This document shows positions 25,467 through 33,624 of a stretch of 45,679 bases of DNA, piece after piece. Source of the DNA: Spirosoma spitsbergense DSM 19989 (GTDB lineage: Bacteria > Bacteroidota > Bacteroidia > Cytophagales > Spirosomataceae). The stretch lies in NCBI RefSeq assembly GCF_000374085.1, contig NZ_KB893579.1:1-45679 (forward strand). Direction: 5' to 3'. Both the position numbers and the translations under genes were made by a program. A model generated the notes under the pieces. That model made no database searches and had not been told where the DNA came from. It saw only the letters and a program-made list of their open reading frames with translations. Each line of letters starts with the position of its first letter. The first letter of the stretch is position 1.

Positions 25467-25681
25467 CCATAAGCAGGCGGCTTATTGATTTGACGCAAAT
25501 AACCGCCGGATTGCGACCACCCCCAACCCCCTCCTAAAACAGGAGGGGACTTGAAAAAGGGGACCCTTCAGCGTAGCCCCCTCCTGTTTTAGGAGGGGGT
25601 TGGGGGTGGTCAGCATGGGCGAAAAAGCGATTGTTGGTTCGGCGGTTAATTAATTCAAATCAATAATTCGCCCGCTTACGG
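25467..25681. mobile_element. 215-bp MITE with IS630-type terminal inverted repeats
   Basis: The ends are a 43-nt inverted repeat: left 25467-25509 and right 25639-25681, with 34 of 43 positions matching by eye. The right end is identical, base for base, to the IS630-type terminus at 45387-45429. There is no coding capacity. The interior holds the large C-rich palindrome at 25515-25611. The element therefore looks like a non-autonomous derivative that an IS630-type transposase can move. TA target duplications typical of this family are not clear at the edges. Confidence 0.75.
25515..25611. repeat. C-rich compound palindrome nested in the MITE
   Basis: The 34-nt arms (25515-25548 and 25578-25611) are exact complements starting GACCACCCCCAACC. 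Each arm is itself self-complementary (CCCCTCCT, AAAAC, AGGAGGGG), so the DNA or RNA can fold either into one long hairpin or into separate smaller ones. The same kind of sequence is, from memory, a dispersed intergenic repeat in Spirosoma-like genomes. Confidence 0.8.
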
Positions 25682-25718
25682 AACGAACGCACGTAATGGA
25701 CGGAATTGCCCCAATTTT

Positions 25719-26342
25719 TTACCCAAGCACTAGTCCGGCATTAGCCAGTTGTTGCCGTGTTGTTGCATAGTCGAGATGATGGATGCACTGCATGCCCAGC
25801 GTACCGGCTACTTCCGTAAACATCAGCCGGTCGTCGATGTAAAGCACCTGTGCGGGGTCGAGTTGGGCGATGTCGAGGGCAAGCTGAAAAATATCGGTGT
25901 CGGGTTTGCGAAAATGAGCGTAGCAGGACGATACGAAGGCATCGATGAAGGTACCCAGCCCAAAGTGTCTGATCCGGTACTCGTTTATTTCCCGCCCTTC
26001 GTTATTCACCGCCATCAGCTTCAGGTTATGCTGTGCTTTGAGTTGGCAAACCAGATCGATCATATCGGTAAAAGGCTCCGACTGGTCCATGATAAATTGC
26101 GTGAATTCGGCCCGGGTGTAGGCACGGGGCTGGTAAAAAACGATGCGGCTCAGGTACTCGTCCAGACTTAGTTTGCCCGATTCGTAGGTGTCAAAGGTCA
26201 GGTGGTGCCGCTCGTTGAGTTGTTCATAATCCAAATCAAATTTCTGAGCGGCCCGTCGGCGGGCGTTGCGGTCCCAGCCGTTGGTGAGTAACACGCCCCC
26301 GATGTCTAAAAAGAGCGCGCGAATGGGTTGTTGCGTTGTCAT
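25719..26342 (-). CDS. HAD-superfamily hydrolase (HAD-IA, YihX-like)
   Basis: 207 aa. ALFLDIGGVLLTNGWDR is motif I in the DxGGVL form seen in YihX-like and epoxide-hydrolase-like HAD phosphatases: the nucleophile Asp is present, while the second position is Gly instead of Asp. LMAVNNEGREINE is motif II, and SCYAHFRKPDTDIFQLALD followed by VLYIDDRLMFTEVA supplies motifs III and IV. It probably hydrolyses a small sugar phosphate in the cytoplasm. The ATG giving MTTQQPIRALF is preferred because upstream codons add an unconserved leader. It is divergent from the GH125 gene. Confidence 0.9.
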   Translation of the reverse strand: MTTQQPIRALFLDIGGVLLTNGWDRNARRRAAQKFDLDYEQLNERHHLTFDTYESGKLSLDEYLSRIVFYQPRAYTRAEFTQFIMDQSEPFTDMIDLVCQLKAQHNLKLMAVNNEGREINEYRIRHFGLGTFIDAFVSSCYAHFRKPDTDIFQLALDIAQLDPAQVLYIDDRLMFTEVAGTLGMQCIHHLDYATTRQQLANAGLVLG

Positions 26343-26476
26343 ACTGCAAGTAAACAGTTTCGGCTGAGATGGGCGCATGAATTTTTCGTGTCGTAGCAAA
26401 AGTTGCCCGTGCGTTGCAAATGGCGGCTTACGGTCGTTAGTTTACAGGCCAAACGTTTTTTACAGCAGAGATAGTC

Positions 26477-27922
26477 ATGAATCGTCGTCGTTTTGTTCAG
26501 CAGTCAGCCGGTATGGGAGTCGGTGTTTTAGTGGGTGGGTTGAGGCAGGTGCAGGCTGGTGAACCCACGTTCCCGGTGGTGCGGGAAGCGCCCGCCAAAC
26601 GCAATTTCACCAGTGAAGCCGTGGAGCAGGCCATCGGGCGGATGCGAAAAACGATTCGCGACCCTGAACTGGCCTGGCTCTTTGAAAACTGCTTTCCCAA
26701 CACCATTGACACAACCGTTACCTATTCGGTCATTGACGGGAAGCCGGATTCATTCGTTATCACCGGCGATATCGACGCCATGTGGCTCCGCGACAGCACG
26801 GCGCAGGTGTGGCCCTATTTATCGCTCATCAAAACTGATGCTACCCTTCAAAAGCTGGTGGCCGGGCTGATTCGTCGGCAAACGCAGTGCATCCGGCGCG
26901 ATCCCTATGCCAACGCTTTTTACGCCGATCCTAAGCAGGAGGGCGAGTGGAAAAAAGACCGGACCGATATGAAGCCCGGTCTGCACGAGCGCAAATGGGA
27001 ACTCGATTCGTTGTGTTACCCTATCCGGCTGGCGCATGGCTACTGGAAGCGCACCGGCGATACAAGTCCGTTTGACGAGAACTGGGCAAAAACCATGCAA
27101 CTGGCGGTGCAGACCATGCGGGTGCAACAACGCAAAAACGACCGTGGCCCCTACAAATTTGGCCGCGATACCTTCTGGTCGACGGACACTGTGCCGGGTG
27201 ATGGATACGGTAACCTGACGCGGCCAGTTGGAATGATTCACAGCATTTTTCGCCCATCGGACGATGCCACGATTTTCCCCTTCTACGTACCGTCCAACTG
27301 GTTTGCGGTAGTATCGCTACGGCAACTGGCCGATATGACCGATAGCATCCGGCGGGGCGAGTCCACGCCCGATGCTATGTTTAGTAAGGAGTGCCGGGCA
27401 CTGGCCGACGAGGTAGAAGCCGCTCTGAAAAAATACGCGGTATACGACCACCCGAAATACGGCAAGATGTATGCGCTGGAGGTGGACGGGTACGGCAATC
27501 GCCTGTTGCAGGACGATGCCAACGTGCCCAATCTGCTTTCGCTCCCGTACCTGGGGGCTGTTTCAACCACCGACCCGATTTATAAAAACACGCGCCGGTT
27601 TGTGCTGAGTGAAGATAACCCGTATTTCTTCCGGGGCAAAGCGGGCGAAGGCATTGGCAGTCCGCACACGCTGATTAACAACATCTGGCCCATCGGCGTA
27701 ACAATGCGGGCACTTACCTCCACCGACCCCGCCGAAATAAAACAGCAGTTACAGATGCTGAAGCGGACCCACGCGGGCACTGGCTTCATGCACGAATCCT
27801 TCGACAAAGATGACCCGACGAAATTTACCCGGAAATGGTTTGCCTGGGCCAACACGCTATTCGGCGAGATGGTGCTGAAAGTAGCGGCCGAACATCCCGA
27901 CATCCTGAGTCAGGTGCTTTAA
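26477..27922 (+). CDS. Glycoside hydrolase family 125 (exo-alpha-1,6-mannosidase), Tat-exported
   Basis: 481 aa. The N-terminus MNRRRFVQQSAGMGVGVLV is a twin-arginine signal. The mature (alpha/alpha)6-barrel shows GH125 blocks: FITGDIDAMWLRDSTAQVWPY-type sequence (acid region in GDIDAMWLRDS), GLHERKWELDSLCYPIRL, FRPSDDATIFPFYVPSN and FMHESFDKDDP with FAWANTLFGE at the end. GH125 enzymes remove alpha-1,6-linked mannose without a metal ion, for example from yeast or host N-glycans. No SusC/SusD pair or other CAZyme lies next to it. It is a single gene, ended by a perfect hairpin that overlaps the stop codon. Confidence 0.92.
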   Translation: MNRRRFVQQSAGMGVGVLVGGLRQVQAGEPTFPVVREAPAKRNFTSEAVEQAIGRMRKTIRDPELAWLFENCFPNTIDTTVTYSVIDGKPDSFVITGDIDAMWLRDSTAQVWPYLSLIKTDATLQKLVAGLIRRQTQCIRRDPYANAFYADPKQEGEWKKDRTDMKPGLHERKWELDSLCYPIRLAHGYWKRTGDTSPFDENWAKTMQLAVQTMRVQQRKNDRGPYKFGRDTFWSTDTVPGDGYGNLTRPVGMIHSIFRPSDDATIFPFYVPSNWFAVVSLRQLADMTDSIRRGESTPDAMFSKECRALADEVEAALKKYAVYDHPKYGKMYALEVDGYGNRLLQDDANVPNLLSLPYLGAVSTTDPIYKNTRRFVLSEDNPYFFRGKAGEGIGSPHTLINNIWPIGVTMRALTSTDPAEIKQQLQMLKRTHAGTGFMHESFDKDDPTKFTRKWFAWANTLFGEMVLKVAAEHPDILSQVL

Positions 27923-27971
27923 TAAAGTAAATCGCCCCGGCTAGTGCATAGCCGGGGCGATTTACTTTATT
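27921..27971. terminator. Perfect 23-bp hairpin terminator overlapping the GH125 stop
   Basis: Two 23-nt arms (core AAATCGCCCCGGCTA) pair perfectly around the loop GTGCA. A/T-rich feet on both sides allow termination in both directions, serving the GH125 gene and the convergent mlaD gene. Confidence 0.85.
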
Positions 27972-28009
27972 CAGTAACCATTAACCCGTATTCTACTTTG
28001 CGTGCCAAA

Positions 28010-29065
28010 TCAGGGTTTGTTGGCCGTACTATCGGCCATTTGCTGCTGTACCGCTTTCAGACTGTCGGCTCTTTGTTTTTCTTCGGCTTTTGCCTTCTTT
28101 TTGAAGAATCCCCGCAGCAGGAAGTTGTTCTGGGCCGCTTTTAAATCTTCATTTAGTAATACAGTGCTGGTATTCAGGTTTTTAAGCGTAGACTTAAGGC
28201 TCTGGGCTGTTTCCTTATCGGTGAGCAGCACGCCCAGTGGGCTGTTCGTGTTGTTCAGTTTTTCGGATGCCCTGTTCACGTTTTCGGCTGTCCGGCTCAG
28301 GGTGTTGATACTCTGGTCGGCCGAGGTCATGGCGGATTCAAACCGGGTGGCCGACCGCTTCAAGCTCCGAAACACGGTCGTGTCGGTCACCAGCTGATTC
28401 GCCAGACTACCGGGCGTGTTAAGTCTGGACGCAAATTTCGATACCGAACCCGTCAGGTTAACCGTATTATCGGAGGCCCTTTCCAGGTTTCTCATGGCCC
28501 GCTTGAAATTATCGGCTACGACAGAATCGGTCAGTACTGCCCCCACGGTGCCCTTCCCTTTACGGAGATTACCCACCAGTTCTTTAAAGTCTTTGGTGAC
28601 CCGCAGCAGGTTATTGTTGTTTTCCTGAAGGGTTTCCAGAATCTGGTCCGAACTAAGGGCCGCTACCGTTTTCAGCCGGTCGCCGTCTTCTACTTCGGGA
28701 TGGCTGGTTGTTCCGCCCGTAATAACCACGATCTTGTTGCCAATCAAGCCATCGCTGCTGATGGTGGCATTGGCATCTTTGCGGATAAACTGTTGCGAAC
28801 TCTGCTCGATGTTCATGTCTACTTCCACCTGCGCGGCACCATAAAAACTGATGCGCTTGACGGTGCCGATCTTGACTCCCGAAAACCAGACGTTGTTCCC
28901 TGCCTTGAGGCCGCCTACGTCGCTAAAAACCGCTATTATCTTGATACTCTTGGTAAAGCGTTTCTGCTGCCCCCCCAGCACAAATATGCCGGCAACAAAA
29001 ATGATAATACCTAACAGCACGAAAACACCGACCGTGACATTACGCTTAGTTGAATCTGTACTCAT
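28010..29065 (-). CDS. mlaD: MlaD-family MCE lipid-transport protein
   Basis: 351 aa. A short cytoplasmic start is followed by one membrane helix (VGVFVLLGIIIFVAGIFVLGG, ~10-30) and a single MCE domain (VFSDVGGLKAGNNVWFSGVKIGTVKRI, DGLIGNKIVVITGG). The long C-terminal part is helical, with repeated TVNLTGSV, SINTLSRTAENVNRAS and LLNEDLKAAQN stretches, which would span part of the periplasm. MCE proteins form hexameric rings that pass phospholipids between membranes. It is the last gene of mlaE-mlaF-mlaD. The heptad repeat fills the spacer upstream of its start. Confidence 0.93.
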   Translation of the reverse strand: MSTDSTKRNVTVGVFVLLGIIIFVAGIFVLGGQQKRFTKSIKIIAVFSDVGGLKAGNNVWFSGVKIGTVKRISFYGAAQVEVDMNIEQSSQQFIRKDANATISSDGLIGNKIVVITGGTTSHPEVEDGDRLKTVAALSSDQILETLQENNNNLLRVTKDFKELVGNLRKGKGTVGAVLTDSVVADNFKRAMRNLERASDNTVNLTGSVSKFASRLNTPGSLANQLVTDTTVFRSLKRSATRFESAMTSADQSINTLSRTAENVNRASEKLNNTNSPLGVLLTDKETAQSLKSTLKNLNTSTVLLNEDLKAAQNNFLLRGFFKKKAKAEEKQRADSLKAVQQQMADSTANKP

Positions 29066-29069
29066 ATGC

Positions 29070-29168
29070 TAGTTTGTGGTTTGTCGTTTGTAGTTTGATG
29101 TTTTCATTTATCGTCCCGTCAGACCTGCCAACGGAGGGACAACAAACACTAAACCACAAACGACAAAC
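29070..29168. repeat. Inverted repeat with heptad-array arms (YNGTTTG type)
   Basis: Left units TAGTTTG, TGGTTTG, TCGTTTG, TAGTTTG, ATGTTTT are followed by a core with GTCCC/GGGAC and CCGT/ACGG stems. Right units are AACAAAC, ACTAAAC, CACAAAC, GACAAAC. The right units all end AAAC and the first four left units all end GTTTG. It occupies virtually the whole spacer between mlaF and mlaD, so it lies inside the operon transcript. Confidence 0.82.
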
Positions 29169-29172
29169 TAGT

Positions 29173-29940
29173 TCAGTTAATAAAATTGTAATTATAAAAC
29201 TGCCTCACCCGTTCATCGGGGTCGGCGAATACTTCATCAAAAGGCCCTATACGTTCAAATTTGCCGTCCAGCAGCATGGCTACCCGGTCGCCGGTGGTTT
29301 TGGCACAAGTCAGGTCATGGGTAATGATAATGGAGGTTGCGTTGATGCGCTCCCGTACTTCGTTGATCAGGTTATTGATTTCAATGCTCGTAATGGGGTC
29401 AAGCCCGGAGGTTGGCTCATCGTACAGCATAATTTCGGGATTCAGAATCAGGGTGCGGGCAATACCTATACGTTTACGCTGCCCACCGGATAGTTCCGAC
29501 GGCATCTGATTGATGGTTTGCGACAGGCCCACATCATCCAGGGCTTTTTCAACGGCCTTATTGATGTCGGCCCGGCTCAAGTTCCGAATGTTTCGTACCA
29601 GCGGGAACTCCAGATTTTCCCGAATGCTCATGCTGTCATACAGTGCACTGCTTTGAAACGAGAAGCCTACCTTTTGTCGGAAAGCGTCCATTTCCTTGGC
29701 GGTGAGCCGCTCCACATCCTGACCCAGAACAATAACGCTGCCCGAATCGGGTTTGAGCAGGCCGACGACGATTTTTATCAGGACCGATTTTCCCGTTCCC
29801 GACCGACCCAGCACGGCTACGTTTTCGCCCTGCTTTACTTCCAGGTCGATACCCTGAAGCACGTGCAAATCACCAAACGATTTGCGCAGGTTACGAATGG
29901 AGATAACAGACTCCTCGCCGGTTTTACTGGTTTTACTCAT
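29173..29940 (-). CDS. mlaF: ABC transporter ATP-binding protein MlaF
   Basis: About 255 aa. It is the ATPase of the MlaFEDB-type phospholipid transporter: Walker A GRSGTGKSVLIK, Q-loop GFSFQSSALYDSM, signature PSELSGGQRKRIGIA, Walker B IMLYDEPTSGLDP and the switch IIITHDL. The ATG giving MSKTSKTGEESV lies 17 nt after the mlaE stop. A GTG seven codons earlier overlaps that stop (GTGA) and is a possible alternative start. It powers MlaE and is translated right after it. Confidence 0.94.
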   Translation of the reverse strand: MSKTSKTGEESVISIRNLRKSFGDLHVLQGIDLEVKQGENVAVLGRSGTGKSVLIKIVVGLLKPDSGSVIVLGQDVERLTAKEMDAFRQKVGFSFQSSALYDSMSIRENLEFPLVRNIRNLSRADINKAVEKALDDVGLSQTINQMPSELSGGQRKRIGIARTLILNPEIMLYDEPTSGLDPITSIEINNLINEVRERINATSIIITHDLTCAKTTGDRVAMLLDGKFERIGPFDEVFADPDERVRQFYNYNFIN

Positions 29941-29957
29941 AGCTGAATTCGTTCTGC

Positions 29958-30764
29958 TCACCGGAATGACTGTACAATCTGTAGCGATAACATCTCTTCA
30001 ATGAATACTAAAAACATGGACGTTACCACTGCCGCGTTGGCTGCTTTCCCAACACCCTCTGTGCCTTTCGATGAGTTATATCCTTTATAACAGCCAACAA
30101 TGCCGATGGTGAAACCAAACACAATGGATTTGAGCAACGATGCGAAAATATCGACGTACGAAATAGCGCCGAATACTTCCTGGATATAGGAAGTAAAACT
30201 CGTCTGCTCGTTCATGCTAACATTCAGAAAAGCCCCAATCAGGGCCACAAAGATGGTGTACATCGTCAGAATCGGAACCGTAATGGACGTGGCCAGTACC
30301 CGACTAACGACCAGAAATTTGAACGGATTAGTGCCCGACACTTCCATGGCGTCGATCTGCTCGGTTACATTCATGGATCCTATTTCGGCCCCAATACTCG
30401 ACCCCACTTTCCCAGCCGCAATCAGGGCGGTTACCAGTGGCCCCAGTGCCCGCACAATGGCAATCGAAATCAGTGACGGAAGCCAGGAAGTAGCCCCGAA
30501 TTCGGACAAAGAGGGCCTCGACTGGTTGGTGAATACCATACCCGTAATGAAGCCCGTCGTAGAAATCAGTAGCAACGACCGGAAACCCACTTCGTAACAC
30601 TGCCGGATAATTTCCTTGAATTCGTACGGGGGGAGAAAAAGCTCCCGAAAGAAACGACTGATAAAAGCGAACACATCGGCCAGCGCCAGAAACATTCGCT
30701 CGAACCGACCAGGCGTGGCCCTGCCCGATGGTGAAGAAGTAGATTTAGTCGTGTCTGACGGCAT
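29958..30764 (-). CDS. mlaE: MlaE-family lipid ABC transporter permease
   Basis: 268 aa. After a Ser/Thr-rich cytoplasmic start come several membrane helices. The MlaE signature region is visible: GFRSLLLISTTGFITGMVFTNQ, then IVRALGPLVTALIAAGKVGSSIGAEIGSMNVTEQIDAMEVSGTNP and VVSRVLATSITVPILT. It forms the channel between MlaF and the MCE ring. It is the first gene of the operon. No mlaB (STAS) or mlaC (periplasmic carrier) gene is present next to it, as is common in Bacteroidota. Confidence 0.94.
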   Translation of the reverse strand: MPSDTTKSTSSPSGRATPGRFERMFLALADVFAFISRFFRELFLPPYEFKEIIRQCYEVGFRSLLLISTTGFITGMVFTNQSRPSLSEFGATSWLPSLISIAIVRALGPLVTALIAAGKVGSSIGAEIGSMNVTEQIDAMEVSGTNPFKFLVVSRVLATSITVPILTMYTIFVALIGAFLNVSMNEQTSFTSYIQEVFGAISYVDIFASLLKSIVFGFTIGIVGCYKGYNSSKGTEGVGKAANAAVVTSMFLVFIEEMLSLQIVQSFR

Positions 30765-30980
30765 TTAAAGACTAAAAAAAGGCGAACCGTCGGACAGGCC
30801 CGGCGGCTTTTGATTAATAACCAGATTAACGGGTTAGGGTTTATTTTACCGGCAAGTTACTAAACAGTCCCTGTCAATGTATTGGCGAAACGGTTAGAAC
30901 CCAAGAAATAGTTGACCAGCGCCGTAAACCAATACCCTACCAATCGAATAACGGACAGCGTTACATCAACATAAAAAAAC

Positions 30981-30988
30981 GACCTTTG
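30981..30988 (+). promoter_or_regulatory. Candidate -7 box (GACCTTTG) for the S1 protein gene
   Basis: GACCTTTG differs from TAnnTTTG at one position and resembles the rpsP box TACCTTTG. It lies 30 nt before the ATG. The rest of the 253-bp divergent spacer 30765-31017 shows nothing else recognisable. Confidence 0.35.
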
Positions 30989-31017
30989 TTCGACAAAGAG
31001 CCAGTAAGCCTTTACTT

Positions 31018-31869
31018 ATGATTGACATTGGACGAATAAACACCTTAACGGCCCTGCGCCAGACCAGCGTCGGGTTTTTTCTTGGCGATTTGTCGGACCG
31101 GAAAAGCCAGGACTTTAACAACGATATCCTGCTGCCCAATAAATACGTTCCCGACACGCTTTCCGTTGATGACGACATTGACGTGTTTGTGTATACTGAT
31201 TCCGAAGACCGACCCATTGCCACTACGCTGACCCCGGCTATTCATCGCAACGAGTTTGCCGCCCTGCAGGTGGTGGCGGTCAGCAGTGCCGGGGCTTTTC
31301 TGGACTGGGGGCTGGAAAAAGACCTGCTAGTGCCCCACCGCGAACAGGCCCGGCCCATGGAAACCGGCCAGTGGTACGTGGTGTTCATGTACCTCGATAC
31401 GGTCACAAACCGGCTTGTGGCATCGAGCAAGCTGAGCCGTTTTCTGGACCCCGACGTGAGTTACCTGCAGGCGGGTGAAGAGGTGCAGCTACTGGCCTAC
31501 GAAATCACCGATTTGGGCGTGAATGTCATTATCAATAACCGTCATAAAGGGCTGGTGTACGGTAACGAAATCTTCCGTACCGTTCGGCCCGGCGATCCAC
31601 TTATTGGCTACGTCAAGCAAGTTCGGGATGACAAACTGGTGGATATTAGCCTGCAAAAAGTTGGTTTCGAGAACGTAGAACCGAACGCCCAGCGCATTCT
31701 GGCCACGCTCAGAGCCGAAAACGGTTTCCTGCCCCTGAACGACAACAGCCCCCCCGAAGCGATTTATGCATCGCTCGAAATGAGCAAGAAAACGTTCAAA
31801 AAGGCCATCGGTACCCTGTATCGAGAGCGGAAGATTCTGATTGAAGATACAGGTATCCGTCTGGTTTGA
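31018..31869 (+). CDS. S1-domain RNA-binding protein, CvfB/YitL-like
   Basis: 283 aa. It reads as tandem OB/S1 units followed by a winged helix: VGFFLGDLSDRKSQDFNNDILLPNKYVPDTLSVDDDIDVFVY, then VVAVSSAGAFLDWGLEKDLLVPH (S1 signature), VNVIINNRHKGLVYGNEIF and a C-terminal YASLEMSKKTFKKAIGTLYRERKILIEDTGI. This order matches CvfB, an RNA-binding protein affecting virulence-factor expression in Staphylococcus; the function in Bacteroidota is untested. It is a single gene, convergent with the lytic transglycosylase. Confidence 0.92.
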   Translation: MIDIGRINTLTALRQTSVGFFLGDLSDRKSQDFNNDILLPNKYVPDTLSVDDDIDVFVYTDSEDRPIATTLTPAIHRNEFAALQVVAVSSAGAFLDWGLEKDLLVPHREQARPMETGQWYVVFMYLDTVTNRLVASSKLSRFLDPDVSYLQAGEEVQLLAYEITDLGVNVIINNRHKGLVYGNEIFRTVRPGDPLIGYVKQVRDDKLVDISLQKVGFENVEPNAQRILATLRAENGFLPLNDNSPPEAIYASLEMSKKTFKKAIGTLYRERKILIEDTGIRLV

Positions 31870-31890
31870 TAAAGCCTTGTATGTGTTAAT

Positions 31891-31931
31891 GAAATGTCCT
31901 CTTTGTCACGTCATGACAAAGAGGACATTTC
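31891..31931. terminator. Perfect 18-bp bidirectional terminator hairpin
   Basis: GAAATGTCCTCTTTGTCA and its exact complement flank a CGTCA loop, 21 nt after the S1 gene stop and 6 nt before the end of the convergent lytic transglycosylase gene. Confidence 0.8.
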
Positions 31932-31937
31932 AACGTA

Positions 31938-32804
31938 TCAACCAGAATATCCTAATCCCATACCCGGCAGATGGACGTACGCTGTCTTTAGTCCGGAATC
32001 CGGCCACAGGAACGAGGCATAATCGTCCTGACGCGACATTACTTCCTTGTACACCAGCACCCGAAACAGGTAATAGCGGGTTTCGCGCGGGAGTTTCATG
32101 CTGTAGTAATCACTGTCTTTCCGGTGCCGAAGCTGGTTTTTTACGTAGCCCGAACCGGCGTTGTAAGCCGCAGCCACTAAAGACCAGGACCCAAACTGTT
32201 TGTACAAATCACGCAGGTGTTTGCAGGCGGCTTCGGTCGATTTCCGGGCATCGAAGCGTTCATCGTTCCGACCCCCTACTTTTAGACCAAGCCCGCGGGC
32301 GGTGCCCGGCATCAACTGCCAGTACCCGGCGGCACCCGCTCTGGATACGGCCCGGGGGCGCAGGTCACTCTCGGCCATCGGGATATAGCGGAAATCGTCG
32401 GGAATATTATACTTCTCCATGATCGGCTCGATAATCGGGAAGAATTTATCGGCCCGCGCCCGTAGTTTGCTCAGGTCGCCGGTACTACTCCGGAAAAGCG
32501 TGAAGACATGTTTCCAGCGGCTCACCACGTCGGTTTGCCCGAAGGGCAGACACTCACCACAAAAATTAACATCCAGCAGGGGCAATTCGGGCGAATTGGT
32601 GACTACCGGCTTGAGCAGACCCCGGTCGCCGGACCGGCTGTTGAACAGAGCGGTCGCATCGGACCGGGTTACTGCATGGGCGTTGGAAAATGAAGACTGG
32701 GGAACCGCGGATGACCCCACCGCAGGAGCAATTAGCTTGGCCGCAACCGTGACCGCCGGACGAACGATGGCCATCAGTAAGGGGAATTGAACTCGATTAA
32801 ACAA
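31938..32804 (-). CDS. Lytic transglycosylase (SLT/MltD-like)
   Basis: 288 aa. After a hydrophobic N-terminus (LLMAIVRPAVTVAAKLIAPAVG) and a Ser-rich linker comes the goose-lysozyme-like SLT domain: YIPMAESDLRPRAVSRAGAAGYWQLMPGTARGLGL, with the catalytic Glu at about 145 in MAESD, then NDERFDARKSTEAACKHLRDLY and WSLVAAAYNAGSGYVKNQL. It cleaves the glycan backbone with formation of 1,6-anhydro-MurNAc ends in the periplasm. No LysM domain follows, unlike full MltD. Its stop is directly beside the shared terminator hairpin. Confidence 0.92.
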   Translation of the reverse strand: MFNRVQFPLLMAIVRPAVTVAAKLIAPAVGSSAVPQSSFSNAHAVTRSDATALFNSRSGDRGLLKPVVTNSPELPLLDVNFCGECLPFGQTDVVSRWKHVFTLFRSSTGDLSKLRARADKFFPIIEPIMEKYNIPDDFRYIPMAESDLRPRAVSRAGAAGYWQLMPGTARGLGLKVGGRNDERFDARKSTEAACKHLRDLYKQFGSWSLVAAAYNAGSGYVKNQLRHRKDSDYYSMKLPRETRYYLFRVLVYKEVMSRQDDYASFLWPDSGLKTAYVHLPGMGLGYSG

Positions 32805-32995
32805 ATCTAATTTCAGGATGGTAATGTTGGTTAACGTACGTCGGGGACAGAATAGTTTACTGATGATGAAATGATTATCCTATTTTAACAGAGAGTTGGA
32901 CAATGTGCCGATTGAGTTGTACGACCGGAAGAGCGTATCAATAAAATAGACAATGGAGAGTATGTCGTCCCGAAATCCGGTGCTTAACCGCGAAT

Positions 32996-33028
32996 AAAAA
33001 ACACCACATTCTCTAAAGAGTGTGGTGT
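32996..33028 (-). terminator. Terminator hairpin downstream of the ABM pseudogene
   Basis: Read on the minus strand, ACACCACA and TGTGGTGT close a stem that can be extended by CTCT/AGAG and is followed by T6. It sits 52 nt after the end of the broken ABM gene and fits as its original terminator. Confidence 0.65.
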
Positions 33029-33079
33029 CTTAAACTGGGAAAAACAGCGGACTGTTTTCCGCTCAAAGAAGCCAGTTCG

Positions 33080-33366
33080 TTAAACAACCTGAACCTTTAC
33101 CTCGTAATAATCAATAGCTGGTGGACTGGCAAAAAATTGTTTACGCTCGTCATGACTCTCTGAAGGAACCCATTCGTTTCTGATGCCGTCCGCGCTTCGG
33201 CGGTTTCCCAGAGTATGACCAGCAGGCATTTGTTCATCTCTTCATTGAATAGTGCGCAACTGTTGGCAAAACCAGGCTGCTGCTTGAGTGCAGGTCCGAC
33301 TGAATCACGAAAGTAATCGGTAGCCTAGCCGGGAATGAGGTGAACCTGAATAATATGTGCGTACAT
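33080..33366 (-). pseudogene. Broken antibiotic-biosynthesis-monooxygenase (ABM) domain gene
   Basis: From an ATG the minus strand reads MYAHIIQVHLIPG, an in-frame TAG, then ATDYFRDSVGPALKQQPGFA, NSCALFNEEMNKCLLVILWE, TAEARTASETNGFLQRVMTS. After VNN the frame must shift by one base in a T-run to continue as FFASPPAIDYYEVKVQVV and stop. The total of 287 nt, not a multiple of three, agrees with one lost base. The rebuilt ~95-aa protein has the dimeric ABM-type ferredoxin-like pattern (short alpha/beta, GPALKQQPGF, LWET). One nonsense codon plus one frameshift make it a decaying gene, unless the window has sequencing errors. Confidence 0.65.
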
Positions 33367-33624
33367 AACAGTTAATGGTTTGTGCGGGTACACCCCAGCC
33401 TTCGAGCGTAGAACACCCCTGGAAGTCGACCAGTATCTTCCGTTTGGTGGCTTCTTTGGCTAAGCGATTGTTTAGTCAGAAGCGTCCGTCAGGCAATTGA
33501 TTTTATAAAAAAAAGAGCTGATTTTGCCAAACATTGACCAGCTAGAGCTGTTTACTATATGTACTCTATGAATTTAGATGCAATTTATTTAACGCTTAAT
33601 TTAACTATTCTTAACTCAACTAGT
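33367..33624. other. Spacer upstream of the stress-protein gene
   Basis: Together with 32805-33079, which holds only the terminator hairpin, this is non-coding. A small palindrome CAGCTAGAGCTG lies at about 33538-33549, and the stretch before the gene is AT-rich, as expected of a promoter, but no clear TAnnTTTG box is seen. The frame is open upstream of the chosen ATG but reads as non-coding. Confidence 0.4.
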
